Below are positions 19,030 to 27,905 of a stretch of DNA of 64,000 nucleotides, piece by piece. Numbering within the stretch: position 1 is the stretch's first letter; each line of letters opens with the position of its first letter. The stretch covers positions 62,001-126,000 of the forward strand of contig NZ_AVGG01000005.1 in the NCBI RefSeq assembly GCF_000498535.1. Direction: 5' to 3'. Under the pieces are notes generated by a model, which was not told the origin of the DNA, did not search any database, and saw only the letters and a list, made by a program, of their open reading frames with translations. The stretch comes from Flavobacterium limnosediminis JC2902 (GTDB lineage Bacteria; Bacteroidota; Bacteroidia; Flavobacteriales; Flavobacteriaceae). Both the position numbers and the translations under genes were made by a program.

Positions 19030-20235
19030 ATGATAAGAACTGTAATAATAATTATACTTTACTTCATAAATCTATCTACATCCTATTCACAAAACATTTA
19101 TGGCTACTGGGATAAAGAAAGAGCTACTACTCGGGAAATAGTACTGGGTGCCGGAGACAGGACATGGGTAAGAACAGACGACCTTCCAATTGGCACTACT
19201 GAGGTAGTTTACAGAATCACTTTACTTGATGAAGATCAAAAAATGGTCAATGATTTAGCCTCTGTTTTAACAATACTACCTGACCCTACCCGTGTTAGTA
19301 AAGGATCCGCTGTCGCCATCTCTCTCATGTCAAAAGCAGCCGGAGATGATAAATGTTATTACTCTATTTTTAAAACTTATGAGGCTGCTGACAATTATTC
19401 TAAAACAGGAAATTACCAAACTGCATGTTACAGTAATCCAAACGAAATTAATCGGGAAGTTAATAGAATCACTCTTAACAATTCCGCTTGTTTAAAAGAA
19501 GATACCGGATATATCTGGTTTGGTTTTAAAAACACAAATATGATTATGAGTGAGAAGATTGTTTTGGAAGTAATGCCATGGGTAGACTATAAAGCTTCAA
19601 GGGGGTGGACAAAAGATATCAAGAACAAGTTCATACAAAATTGCAAAACAAATTCGAAAAAAATCCAAATAAGCAATTCCGAACAATATTGCCTTTGTCT
19701 TTTAAATAAACTTGAAGAAAAATATAAATTACAGGAGTATCAAAAATTAATCCCGGAAGAACAAAACAAAATTCTACAGGATATCAATATCCAATGTCTA
19801 AACACTACAGGAGAACTAGATAAAATTTACAATGAACAACGAAACACCGCAAACACTTATATTCAAAGGCACCAATATTCTTTAGCAATAAATAAATATT
19901 TGGATATAATTTCCAACACTACTCCAAAACTTGAAGACTACAATAATTTAGCCTACTCCTATATCCTTACAAAGCAGTTTTTAAAGGCCATTAAATACCT
20001 CAAGGAAGGTGAAAAACTGGATGAAACGGACTTATTGATAAAAGGTAATCTAGCTCACGCTTACCTTCTCAATGGAGATGTTGAACTTGCAAAATCAATG
20101 TACATTAAATACAAATCACAAAACATTTCAGAAAATCTTAGCTGGATAGATATGGTTAAAACAGATTTTGAAGATTTCAAAAGGGCAGGAATACATTCTG
20201 ATCAATTCGAAACAATAAAAGTAAATTTAAATTAA
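19030..20235 (+). CDS. Exported protein with C-terminal TPR repeats
   Basis: 401 residues. A signal peptide (MIRTVIIIILYFINLSTSYSQ) is followed by a beta-rich domain with several cysteines (CYYSIFKTYE, TACYSN, SACLKED, YCLCLL). The C-terminal 120 residues carry tetratricopeptide-like repeats: YIQRHQYSLAINKYLDII, NNLAYSYILTKQFLKAIKYL and NLAHAYLLNGDVELAKSMY. TPR units bind peptides or partner proteins. It is co-directional with, and ten bases from, the DUF4041 gene, and small genes follow. An exported protein encoded beside a probable nuclease is an odd pairing; I cannot explain it from sequence. Confidence 0.7.
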   Translation: MIRTVIIIILYFINLSTSYSQNIYGYWDKERATTREIVLGAGDRTWVRTDDLPIGTTEVVYRITLLDEDQKMVNDLASVLTILPDPTRVSKGSAVAISLMSKAAGDDKCYYSIFKTYEAADNYSKTGNYQTACYSNPNEINREVNRITLNNSACLKEDTGYIWFGFKNTNMIMSEKIVLEVMPWVDYKASRGWTKDIKNKFIQNCKTNSKKIQISNSEQYCLCLLNKLEEKYKLQEYQKLIPEEQNKILQDINIQCLNTTGELDKIYNEQRNTANTYIQRHQYSLAINKYLDIISNTTPKLEDYNNLAYSYILTKQFLKAIKYLKEGEKLDETDLLIKGNLAHAYLLNGDVELAKSMYIKYKSQNISENLSWIDMVKTDFEDFKRAGIHSDQFETIKVNLN

Positions 20236-20247
20236 AGAAAAGAAAAT

Positions 20248-20535
20248 ATGACAAATTTTACAGGTAATGATTTAGGGCTCACAGGGTATTCTCCAACTGT
20301 TGATGGAGGTGATAATCCAAAATACAAAGGAGTTTTAGACCGAATTAAAGTTGACAAAACAGAGGAATACGAAGTGATATATTTCTGCAATAGATTTTTA
20401 AAAATGTATGATGTCCCGAAAACCATAGAAAGTTTTCAAAAAGTTGAACGATTATTACATCATGATGAATTAAAAGGAGAAGATAATCGCCAAAATTTAA
20501 TTGAATGGATTGCTACCAACTGGTATAAAAAATAA
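20248..20535 (+). CDS. Small unknown protein
   Basis: 95 residues, acidic and helical in its C-terminal half (TIESFQKVERLLHHDEL, LIEWIATNWYKK), with a Gly/Asp-rich start. There is no signal peptide or membrane segment and no family I recognise. It begins 12 bases after the TPR gene and 18 bases before the GIY-YIG-like gene, so the run from 17.6 kb to 20.9 kb is probably one transcript. Confidence 0.6.
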   Translation: MTNFTGNDLGLTGYSPTVDGGDNPKYKGVLDRIKVDKTEEYEVIYFCNRFLKMYDVPKTIESFQKVERLLHHDELKGEDNRQNLIEWIATNWYKK

Positions 20536-20553
20536 CTCAACTATAAAACATAA

Positions 20554-20880
20554 ATGGAATTAAAATACGACTATTGGACAGGCAATTTCAGTTACGTAAA
20601 AACCTCATTAATTAGGAGTATTCAGCGATATGCTTATTTATACGACAATGTAAAAATTGGAATCACTTCAAATCCTGATGCCAGAAAAAGCAAGCACAAA
20701 TCTAGCGGTCAAGGTTGGAAAAAGATGATTGTCAAGTATGAAACTTCTTCCGTTAGATATATAAACGAAATGGAAAAAATACTAATAGATCATCATTGGG
20801 AAATCGTCTCGAATATAAGAGGTGGAGGTGGAGGTCCAAATGGTAATGCACCATACTATCTATACGTTTTGGTAAAATAA
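20554..20880 (+). CDS. Small GIY-YIG-like protein
   Basis: 108 residues. The order VKIGITSNPDARKSKHKSSG, then WKKMIVKYETSS, then INEMEKILIDHHW follows the GIY-YIG superfamily pattern: the strand-turn motif, the Arg-bearing helix and the glutamate helix. A Gly-rich GGGGGP loop follows. It lacks any extra DNA-binding domain. It is the second GIY-YIG-type gene within 4 kb; the other is the T5orf172 domain of the 465-residue protein. A nuclease role is plausible but unproven. Confidence 0.6.
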   Translation: MELKYDYWTGNFSYVKTSLIRSIQRYAYLYDNVKIGITSNPDARKSKHKSSGQGWKKMIVKYETSSVRYINEMEKILIDHHWEIVSNIRGGGGGPNGNAPYYLYVLVK

Positions 20881-20941
20881 ATAAACCTTAGATTTTAACC
20901 AAACATTAGAGACTACTATCCATAAAGTAAAAAAACTAAAA

Positions 20942-21297
20942 ATGAAAAGCCTGAAATATATTGCCGGAGGCATACTGGTATTACTAATAGCAGTTAATTT
21001 TTTAACTCTTCTTCAGAAGATTCAACAACAGATACCGCTCCAAAGTGGTATTCCGGAGGCACATTACATAAGTCCAAAATATCCGATTGGAAAAAAGCTT
21101 CTGAAGAAAACAAATTAGCAACTTGCGCTGATTTTGTAGCCAATATTGACAAAGGTTTATCGATTGAAGAAATAAAACCAAAAGCAGAAAGCTTAAAAAG
21201 CTGTATCAACGAAGCCTGTAAAGGAACAGAGGCAGCAGACAATCAACTAACCACAGAGATAGCAGCAATGTGTGTGATTTTAATGGAAAATAAATAA
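20942..21297 (+). pseudogene. Small exported/membrane protein gene broken by a frameshift in a T run
   Basis: The ATG at 20942 opens a frame with a signal-anchor (MKSLKYIAGGILVLLIAVN) that runs out of sense after the T6 run at about 20998-21003. The next frame then reads a coherent cysteine-containing protein (SSEDSTTDTAPKWYSGG, LATCADFVANIDKG, LKSCINEACKG) to a TAA at 21297. One inserted or deleted T would restore a protein of about 118 residues. It may be a real decay or a homopolymer sequencing error. The family is unknown. Confidence 0.6.
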
Positions 21298-21478
21298 TTA
21301 TTTTACCCAACATGTCTCTATTCTTGTGATAAAAAAGATAGCAAATACAAAAAAAAGTAATTTTTAAAACTCATTATTTTGAATAGTTTCTCCCCCCCCT
21401 TCAATAAAACTATCCAAATCAAACTAGGAAATTATACTGAACATAAGATTACAACTCTATTTAATACAAACAAAATGA

Positions 21479-21508
21479 TTGTTATTATATACAAAATCAG
21501 TATTTTTG
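21479..21508 (+). promoter_or_regulatory. Bacteroidota-type promoter of hipBA
   Basis: TATTTTTG at 21501-21508 matches the TAnnTTTG -7 box, with TTG at 21479-21481 about 19 bases upstream as the -33 element. The hipB-like ATG follows at 21534. AT-rich partial inverted repeats over the -7 region could serve autoregulation by the antitoxin. Confidence 0.6.
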
Positions 21509-21533
21509 TCTATATTAATATACATTTAATATA

Positions 21534-21824
21534 ATGAATAGAAAAAAACAAATAATCTTTCCAAAGCATCAAAAGGTGTTGGAACAGATGGGAGAAAATA
21601 TAAAGTTAGCCAGAAAAAGAAGAAAACTAACAGCTATACAGGTTGCTGAAAGAGCTGATGTAGTCAGGTCAACTTTATACCTAATCGAGAAAGGCAACCC
21701 AAGAGTTGCTATGGGAGCTTATTTTAATGTTCTTAGAGTATTAGGTTTACAAGATGATTTCCTAAAACTTGCTGCAGATGACGAACTGGGCAGAAAACTT
21801 CAGGACCTTGAGCTGCTTAAATAA
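21534..21824 (+). CDS. hipB: HipB-like antitoxin, XRE-family HTH
   Basis: 96 residues. A Cro/C1-type HTH (about 22-75) reads MGENIKLARKRRKLTAIQVAERADVVRSTLYLIEKG, then the conserved GNPRVAMGAYFNVLRVLGL typical of HipB-like antitoxins. It lies 83 bases before hipA in the same direction, the standard toxin-antitoxin order. HipB proteins bind the operator and sequester HipA. It has a good TAnnTTTG promoter. Confidence 0.88.
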   Translation: MNRKKQIIFPKHQKVLEQMGENIKLARKRRKLTAIQVAERADVVRSTLYLIEKGNPRVAMGAYFNVLRVLGLQDDFLKLAADDELGRKLQDLELLK

Positions 21825-21907
21825 AGTAATCAAACGCGAGTCCGGGTTGTTTACTTCGTTACATTGCGTAAAAAACTTCAAAAAACCAACCAATCTAACA
21901 ATCCAAG

Positions 21908-23161
21908 ATGTCTCAAAATAAAACCGACATATACGTTTACGCACACTGGAAAGGAATGCCTGAACCCAAAATAATAGGCATTCTGTCGGCACATCAGGCA
22001 AAAGGAAAAAAATCTTTTAGCTTTGAATACGATAAAGAGTGGATTAAAACAGAACAGAAGTTTTTGCTCGACCCGGATATAGAATTCTACCGCGGTCCAC
22101 AATTTCCAAACCAAAAAGAGAATTTCGGAATATTTACGGACAGTATGCCTGATACCTGGGGTAGAACATTAATGAAACGTAGGGCTGCACAATGGGCGAA
22201 GGAACATAATAAAAAAGCACTTACTCTATATGAAATTGATTTTCTTTTAGGAGTGTTCGACGAAAGCCGCATGGGGGCTTTACGATTTAAAATAGATCAA
22301 AATGGCGATTTTCTCGATAACAATAAAACGGCTTCCACACCTCCATGGTCATCCATTAGAGAGCTGCAAAACGCTGCTAAAAATTTAGAAAACGATCAAG
22401 ACAATGACGAGGTAAAAAAATGGCTCTCGGTCCTGATTGCTCCGGGCTCATCTTTGGGTGGTGCAAGACCAAAAGCAAATATTTTAGATAATGATAAGAA
22501 CCTGTGGATTGCCAAATTTCCGTCCAAAACAGATACTGTAGATAAAGCATTATGGGAATTTCTGGCCTATCAACTGGCAATAAGAGCTGGAATAGAAATG
22601 GCGCCATGTCGTATTGAGAAAATAATGGGTAATCACCACACTTTTTTCACAAAACGATTCGATCGTGAAAATGGGGAAAGAATACATTTTGCATCTGCCA
22701 TGACTATGACCGGTAATAATGAAGATACCATTCGCGACAATCATGCTAGTTATTTAGATATAGCGGAATTCATCAGTAATTATGGCGCAAATATCGAAGC
22801 AAATTTGCACCAATTATGGAGAAGGATAATTTTCAACATTGCTATCTCAAATACCGATGACCATCTACGAAACCACGGATTTATCTTAACCAATGAAGGA
22901 TGGATACTCTCCCCTGCCTACGACCTCAACCCTTCAATCGATAAGGATGGTTTGGCAATAAATATAGATACTGATGACAATTCGTTGGATTTTGAACTAG
23001 CCAAAAGTGTTGGCGAATATTTCCGGTTAACCAATCAGCAAATGGATACAATTATTCATGAGGTTATTCAGGCCACAAGTGCTTGGGAAACAATAGCAGA
23101 AGAACTATCTATACCAAGAGTAGAACAGAGGATTATGCAAAAGGCTTTTAAAACAATTTAA
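21908..23161 (+). CDS. hipA: HipA-like Ser/Thr kinase toxin
   Basis: 417 residues. The N-terminal HipA_N part contains FGIFTDSMPDTWGR, a HipA hallmark. The Gly/Ser-rich loop GSSLGGARPK (about residue 180) corresponds to the P-loop region. The catalytic loop NTDDHLRNHGF (about 314) and the metal-binding AYDLNPS (about 337) are intact, so the kinase should be active. HipA kinases phosphorylate tRNA synthetases or other translation factors and induce dormancy. It pairs with the upstream HipB-like gene. Such modules commonly ride on islands, in keeping with this location. Confidence 0.92.
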   Translation: MSQNKTDIYVYAHWKGMPEPKIIGILSAHQAKGKKSFSFEYDKEWIKTEQKFLLDPDIEFYRGPQFPNQKENFGIFTDSMPDTWGRTLMKRRAAQWAKEHNKKALTLYEIDFLLGVFDESRMGALRFKIDQNGDFLDNNKTASTPPWSSIRELQNAAKNLENDQDNDEVKKWLSVLIAPGSSLGGARPKANILDNDKNLWIAKFPSKTDTVDKALWEFLAYQLAIRAGIEMAPCRIEKIMGNHHTFFTKRFDRENGERIHFASAMTMTGNNEDTIRDNHASYLDIAEFISNYGANIEANLHQLWRRIIFNIAISNTDDHLRNHGFILTNEGWILSPAYDLNPSIDKDGLAINIDTDDNSLDFELAKSVGEYFRLTNQQMDTIIHEVIQATSAWETIAEELSIPRVEQRIMQKAFKTI

Positions 23162-23175
23162 GACTACCTATAACC

Positions 23176-23514
23176 TTAAAATTGATTATCACCAGTTGTA
23201 CGTTGCACCTGAGACAATAACCCTGCAAGTCCTCCTGCAGCAGCTGAACCAATAGCAATCAGACCTTCAGAAATTTCACTGTTTTCATGACTTAGATAAG
23301 TGATACATATTATGGTTGTTAATACAGCAAGCCCAAGAATCCAAATAGCTACACGAGGAGCCCATCGGTCTGATGCTGCTGGATTATTCTTGCGTAATTC
23401 ATCAATTAGGTTAATCTTTTCTTCAGCCGAAAGAGTAGTGTTTGATAACACCTTCTCCATTAAATCATAAAGTGAAGGTGAACCTGTTTGTGATGGATTG
23501 GTTGAGTTATTCAT
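23176..23514 (-). CDS. Small membrane protein
   Basis: 112 residues, convergent with hipA and 15 bases from its end. The N-terminal 45 residues are soluble and polar. Two membrane segments follow at about 54-73 (VAIWILGLAVLTTIICITYL) and 81-101 (Gly/Ala-rich, IAIGSAAAGGLAGLL), ending with QRTTGDNQF. Similar small proteins are common in bacterial genomes, with unknown function. An ACGT-box motif oriented toward it lies about 200 bases upstream, suggesting it belongs to the same regulon as the island genes. Confidence 0.65.
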   Translation of the reverse strand: MNNSTNPSQTGSPSLYDLMEKVLSNTTLSAEEKINLIDELRKNNPAASDRWAPRVAIWILGLAVLTTIICITYLSHENSEISEGLIAIGSAAAGGLAGLLSQVQRTTGDNQF

Positions 23515-23711
23515 AAAAGCGTTTTACTTTCAAGTCGTTAATTATTTATTTTATCAGAGAGTTTAATAGGCAGTACTATTATTGTCTTATATTTCGTTTT
23601 TTATGCCCCCATCTGACCTGACAGTCATTTAATAAGCATATTCAACTTTTTAAACAATTACAAATACAACAACTTAAGGCTTCTCAAAGAAACAACTAAT
23701 CAATTTGATAA

Positions 23712-23733
23712 TCAATACGTATAAACACGTAAT
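23712..23733 (-). promoter_or_regulatory. ACGT-box operator facing the 112-residue membrane protein gene
   Basis: TCAATACGTATAAACACGTA plus AT on the plus strand is identical in core to the cassette-junction copies. On the minus strand it points at the 23514 start. Confidence 0.5.
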
Positions 23734-23902
23734 ACACTCAGATACTAAAAAGAAATTGGCACACTTAAATTTATTATAAGGAATGTTAAAATTTTATCCC
23801 TTTTAATAAAACAATAAAAGAATCTATTATAAAAATATACTAAATCTTAGAAACGAAGACGTTTAACCAAAATATTTTGATTGTAAAACTACTTATTAAA
23901 AG

Positions 23903-23922
23903 ACGTATTAATACGAATTGAC
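23903..23922 (+). promoter_or_regulatory. ACGT-box operator of the 1,287-residue protein gene
   Basis: ACGTATTAATACGAATTGAC: a variant of the two-box motif with the conserved ATTGAC tail, 59 bases before the ATG at 23981. Confidence 0.45.
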
Positions 23923-23980
23923 ACTGCACGACCGTCCATATAAATTTGGCTTTTATGTAAAAAATATAAAATTCAAAACT

Positions 23981-26900
23981 ATGGACACCGAAATTAAAAG
24001 TACGCTTTTCCACTTTGTGAGTATGAGAGCCCCAGAATTAAATTCCGATCATGAAACAAAACCAGGCTTTATAACTCAAACGAATGATCTAAAAGGAGTT
24101 TTCAATGACGCTATTGACAACTTACCGGAAGGTGCTTCTAAATTAACCGCTTTACAAAATGAGGCGACTAATTTTTCAGTCAATGCTTTAAGTATAGATG
24201 ATTTAAAAAATTTAAATCCCGAACTATATGAATTTTCGGTTTGGTTAGCAAAAAATAAAATTAAAGCTACCGAAACTGAAATCGAAGACAATGCTGAAAT
24301 AGTAATAAACAAAAATTTAGATTTAAAAACAATCTGGGAAAATCTATTTTATCAAGTTATTACTCAAAAAGATTTTTATGCGAAAGAAGTCTTAATTCAA
24401 ATATTTTTAGCACATTATGTTTGCAATGATAATAAAGGCAAATATAAAGAGAGAGCTTTAGCTAAGATAGTATTACCTAAAGACCTTTTCGTTGAAAACA
24501 ATTTAATACCCGAAACTGATGATCTTTTAAATGGAATTGATAATACTTCTGAAGTAAACTTTACAACTGCCACATTAAATAGGCTTGAAAAACAAGCAAT
24601 TTCAAAAGAAAACACCCTAGTTTTAAACAGATTAAAAATTGAATTAGAAGCTGCCGAAAAGGTGTTTAAAAAAGAATATGAGGAGAAACACAAAACGGAA
24701 TACAAAACGTACCAAGCAGACATAAAACCTATTATTGACCAATATAATAGTGATATTGAAACTGCTAAAACAAATTGGTGCAGTATAAAAGATCCGTCCA
24801 ATACCTCACCTTATGATCCAATAGACCCTTGTCAGCAACCTCCTGCTGTACCTGCACCTGAATTACCTGAATTCGATTTCTCGTTCAGACCCGAATTGGA
24901 TGAGGATTTCTTAGCTTCTCAATTAAGTCCTGAAAGTTTAGAAGTATATCAAAATCTAAAAAATCCACAAAATCCTGAGGATGATTTTGAAATAGATATT
25001 TTAAGTAGGATCGCGATAGGGAATTCTCTATCATTTGATTCTTTCGAATCTGTAAAAAATAGTATTAATCAACTTATTGACGTCGAAAGTGAAACAGTGA
25101 TCAATAATACCATTGACAATGGTAGTACATCTGTAGTGATAGGTGGAACAACGCTTACGGTCCCAAATACCACTGTCCCTCTGACACCTTTCCAATACGA
25201 GATTAAAACTAGAAGAAGAAGCGGATTTATAACTTCAGTTTCAAGAACATTACAGATAATGGTGGGTATTCCCGACCCTTCTTGGAAAATAACTGCTGTG
25301 AAATACAAAATGACTCGTACGGATAATTCTTTTGTAGAGAAAACATCAAGTAGTGTAACTCATTATCTTGGCTATGATGCCCTCTTAAATTTAAGCATGA
25401 CCGGCATTACATCCAATTTAAAAGAACTTTCCATAACCTTTCAATTTGCTAATGGAAAAAGTGCATCTGTAGTAATATTAAATTTCGCACTTTCCTCAAT
25501 TTACAAAAACTTTATCAGTTTACCTGCAGACAATCAAACTGGGGGAAATACTTCAGGTGGGAATTCAACGGTTTCCCCGCAGACTGCTTTTATACCTAAA
25601 GGTTTTGGAGTAAAACAAATTGGAATAGCTGATTATAATAAAGTAGAACAGAGTATTCAAGGTTATGTTGAAGGAGAAGTAGCACATATAGAAAACGTTA
25701 TGGCTCGCGAATTCAAGGAAAAATCTACACGAAAACTAAGAAGAAGCGAAATAACAGAAACTACGTCCACCGAAACAGAAAAAGAACAATTATCAGATAC
25801 TACATCTGTTGATCGTTTTGAAATGCAAAGTGAAGTAGCAAAAGTAATAGCAAATGCTAAAGACTTTTCTGCTGGAGCAGGGATGACATATAGTCCTACT
25901 CCTCAACTTTCTCTTTCAGCAAATGCAAACTTTGCAACTCATAATTCAAAAGAAGAAAGTACACGCCAAGCAGTAACAAATGCTAAAGAAATTACTGAAA
26001 GAGCTTTAGGCAGAATTGTAAGCAAAGTAAAAGAAGAGCGTATTGAAAAAATAATTGAAGAATTTGAAGAGAATAATATTCATGGCTTTGACAATAGAAG
26101 AGGAGACAAACATGTAGTAGGAGTTTACCGCTGGGTAGATAAAGTATTTAAAAATCAAATCGTGAACTATGGAAAACGCTTAATGTTTGAGTTCATGATA
26201 CCTGAACCTGCACGTTTACATAAATTAGCAATGGAAACATTGGTGCTTCAAAATAAAGCAACAGTATTAGTAAAGCCGGAAGATCCAAGAACATCTGCAA
26301 CTAATAAATTGGAAAACTACTCGCAATTGGACGATACTCGTTTAAAATACTGGACCGGTAAATATAATGTTGAAATTCCTGAAAAACTTAAAGAGATTAT
26401 TGTAATTGGTGAATCAATAAATGCTGTTCATGATGGGAGTTCAATCGGTAGGCATGAAGGTAATTCAGGTAAAGCAAAAATTACAATTCCCGAAGGATAT
26501 GAAACAATAACTGGAAACCTTACATATAATTCATCGAGTGATAATGATGGTATGGTCTATTCAGGTATGATGGTTTCACTTGGTTCTTTTAATAGCGTTT
26601 TTTCGGCCACAAGAAGTCTTCAAAAAAGCACATCTTTTTCACTTATTGGATATAAGAATGAGGTTCCGGTATCATATACTATGTCAAATCATTTTCATGC
26701 TAATATTAACGCAAGTGTTACCTGTAAATTAACTGTCGAAGCAAAAACAAAATGGCAACAGGAAACTTTTAACGCTATTATTAATGCCTATGATGACGCT
26801 TTGGATAAATATAATGAAGCATTGGCTACAGAAGAAGCCAATGGAGTTCAAATTTTAGGAACAAATCCGGGATTCTATCGTCAAATCGAAAATACCATTT

Positions 26901-27841
26901 TGCGTAAAAATTGTATTTCATATTTGATATCATCTAATCCTGATGTCAAACGTACTTTTGGTAAAAACTTCTATACAAAAAACAATAATGATAACACATT
27001 TAGTTTGGGTAATACTATAATTGATCAGAATGCTGATTTAGATGATTATTCATCATTTGTTAAGTTTATGGAACAAGCTTTTGAATGGGATATCATGAGT
27101 TATAATTTTTATCCGTACTATTGGGGTAATCGACAAAATTGGGTAGAAATGTATCAATTCGATAAAACCAATGACCATATTTTCCGAGCCTTTATGCAAA
27201 GTGGTATGGCGCGTGTTATTGTAACTGTTCGTCCAGGTTTTGAAGAGGCTGTTCGTTACTATATGCAAACCGGACAAATTTGGAATGGTGGTGAAGTACC
27301 GGTTATTGGCGACGAATTATTCTTATCAATTGTAGAGGAAATGCAAAAACCGGAAGGTGAAAAAGTAGGAAAAGCATGGCCGACAAGAATACCGACTTCC
27401 ATGACAATTCTGCAGGCACAAAGTATTGGTCTGAATGTCACTTCTGCCCTACCTTTCAACACTAATTTATCAGATTTTGAACACCCGGAACAAGTACCTC
27501 AATCCTCGCAAATTGCCTTAAATGAAGCGCAGATTGGTGGATCAGGTATAAAAATTGCATCTGCTAACCTAAAGGGTCAAATAGAAGGTAATTCAAATGT
27601 AAGCTCCAAAATATTACTTAAACATATAGATGGTTCCATAAAAGACCTTACCTACTGTGAGTCACTAGATGGAACTTGGGAATTAAATAATATTCCGGCA
27701 GGTAAATATGAATTATTATTAGATGCTGATAATGATTTCCCAAATAGTGAATTTACAATAATGGAAGGACAAAAAGACCAGGTAGTTGAATTGGAAGACG
27801 ACCAAACTATAGAAGTTTTATTGGAAGTTAAAAAAATTTAA
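23981..27841 (+). CDS. Very large unknown protein upstream of a Tle1-like effector
   Basis: The frame opens at 23918 but overlaps the ACGT-box motif. The ATG at 23981 (MDTEIKSTLFHF) is the better start and gives 1,286-1,287 residues. There is no signal peptide. Residues about 200-310 include a coiled coil and a Pro-rich linker. The middle holds an ITERALGRIVSKVKEERIEKIIEEF helical stretch and a large aromatic-rich region (YNFYPYYWGNRQNWVEMYQF). The last 80 residues form a small prealbumin-like domain (GQIEGNSN, WELNNIPAGKYELLLDAD). I do not recognise the main body. It lies directly before a phospholipase effector gene, so it may be a carrier or structural partner. Confidence 0.75.
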   Translation: MDTEIKSTLFHFVSMRAPELNSDHETKPGFITQTNDLKGVFNDAIDNLPEGASKLTALQNEATNFSVNALSIDDLKNLNPELYEFSVWLAKNKIKATETEIEDNAEIVINKNLDLKTIWENLFYQVITQKDFYAKEVLIQIFLAHYVCNDNKGKYKERALAKIVLPKDLFVENNLIPETDDLLNGIDNTSEVNFTTATLNRLEKQAISKENTLVLNRLKIELEAAEKVFKKEYEEKHKTEYKTYQADIKPIIDQYNSDIETAKTNWCSIKDPSNTSPYDPIDPCQQPPAVPAPELPEFDFSFRPELDEDFLASQLSPESLEVYQNLKNPQNPEDDFEIDILSRIAIGNSLSFDSFESVKNSINQLIDVESETVINNTIDNGSTSVVIGGTTLTVPNTTVPLTPFQYEIKTRRRSGFITSVSRTLQIMVGIPDPSWKITAVKYKMTRTDNSFVEKTSSSVTHYLGYDALLNLSMTGITSNLKELSITFQFANGKSASVVILNFALSSIYKNFISLPADNQTGGNTSGGNSTVSPQTAFIPKGFGVKQIGIADYNKVEQSIQGYVEGEVAHIENVMAREFKEKSTRKLRRSEITETTSTETEKEQLSDTTSVDRFEMQSEVAKVIANAKDFSAGAGMTYSPTPQLSLSANANFATHNSKEESTRQAVTNAKEITERALGRIVSKVKEERIEKIIEEFEENNIHGFDNRRGDKHVVGVYRWVDKVFKNQIVNYGKRLMFEFMIPEPARLHKLAMETLVLQNKATVLVKPEDPRTSATNKLENYSQLDDTRLKYWTGKYNVEIPEKLKEIIVIGESINAVHDGSSIGRHEGNSGKAKITIPEGYETITGNLTYNSSSDNDGMVYSGMMVSLGSFNSVFSATRSLQKSTSFSLIGYKNEVPVSYTMSNHFHANINASVTCKLTVEAKTKWQQETFNAIINAYDDALDKYNEALATEEANGVQILGTNPGFYRQIENTILRKNCISYLISSNPDVKRTFGKNFYTKNNNDNTFSLGNTIIDQNADLDDYSSFVKFMEQAFEWDIMSYNFYPYYWGNRQNWVEMYQFDKTNDHIFRAFMQSGMARVIVTVRPGFEEAVRYYMQTGQIWNGGEVPVIGDELFLSIVEEMQKPEGEKVGKAWPTRIPTSMTILQAQSIGLNVTSALPFNTNLSDFEHPEQVPQSSQIALNEAQIGGSGIKIASANLKGQIEGNSNVSSKILLKHIDGSIKDLTYCESLDGTWELNNIPAGKYELLLDADNDFPNSEFTIMEGQKDQVVELEDDQTIEVLLEVKKI

Positions 27842-27858
27842 TACAGTAAACATTCATA

Positions 27859-27892
27859 AACCATCCTAGCGCCAAATGTTAGGATGGTTTTT
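27859..27892 (+). terminator. Terminator/attenuator between the large protein and the Tle1-like gene
   Basis: AACCATCCTA / TAGGATGGTT inverted repeat with an 11-base loop and a following T run. It lies 14 bases before the ATG at 27906 and may limit read-through into the effector gene. Confidence 0.65.
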
Positions 27893-27905
27893 AACCCAAT
27901 TCAAA

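Larger units (their letters stand above)
23515..23980. other. Divergent intergenic region with two ACGT-box motifs
   Basis: About 465 AT-rich bases between divergent genes. It carries one ACGT-box motif facing each gene (23712-23733 and 23903-23922). I see no other gene or RNA. Confidence 0.45.
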
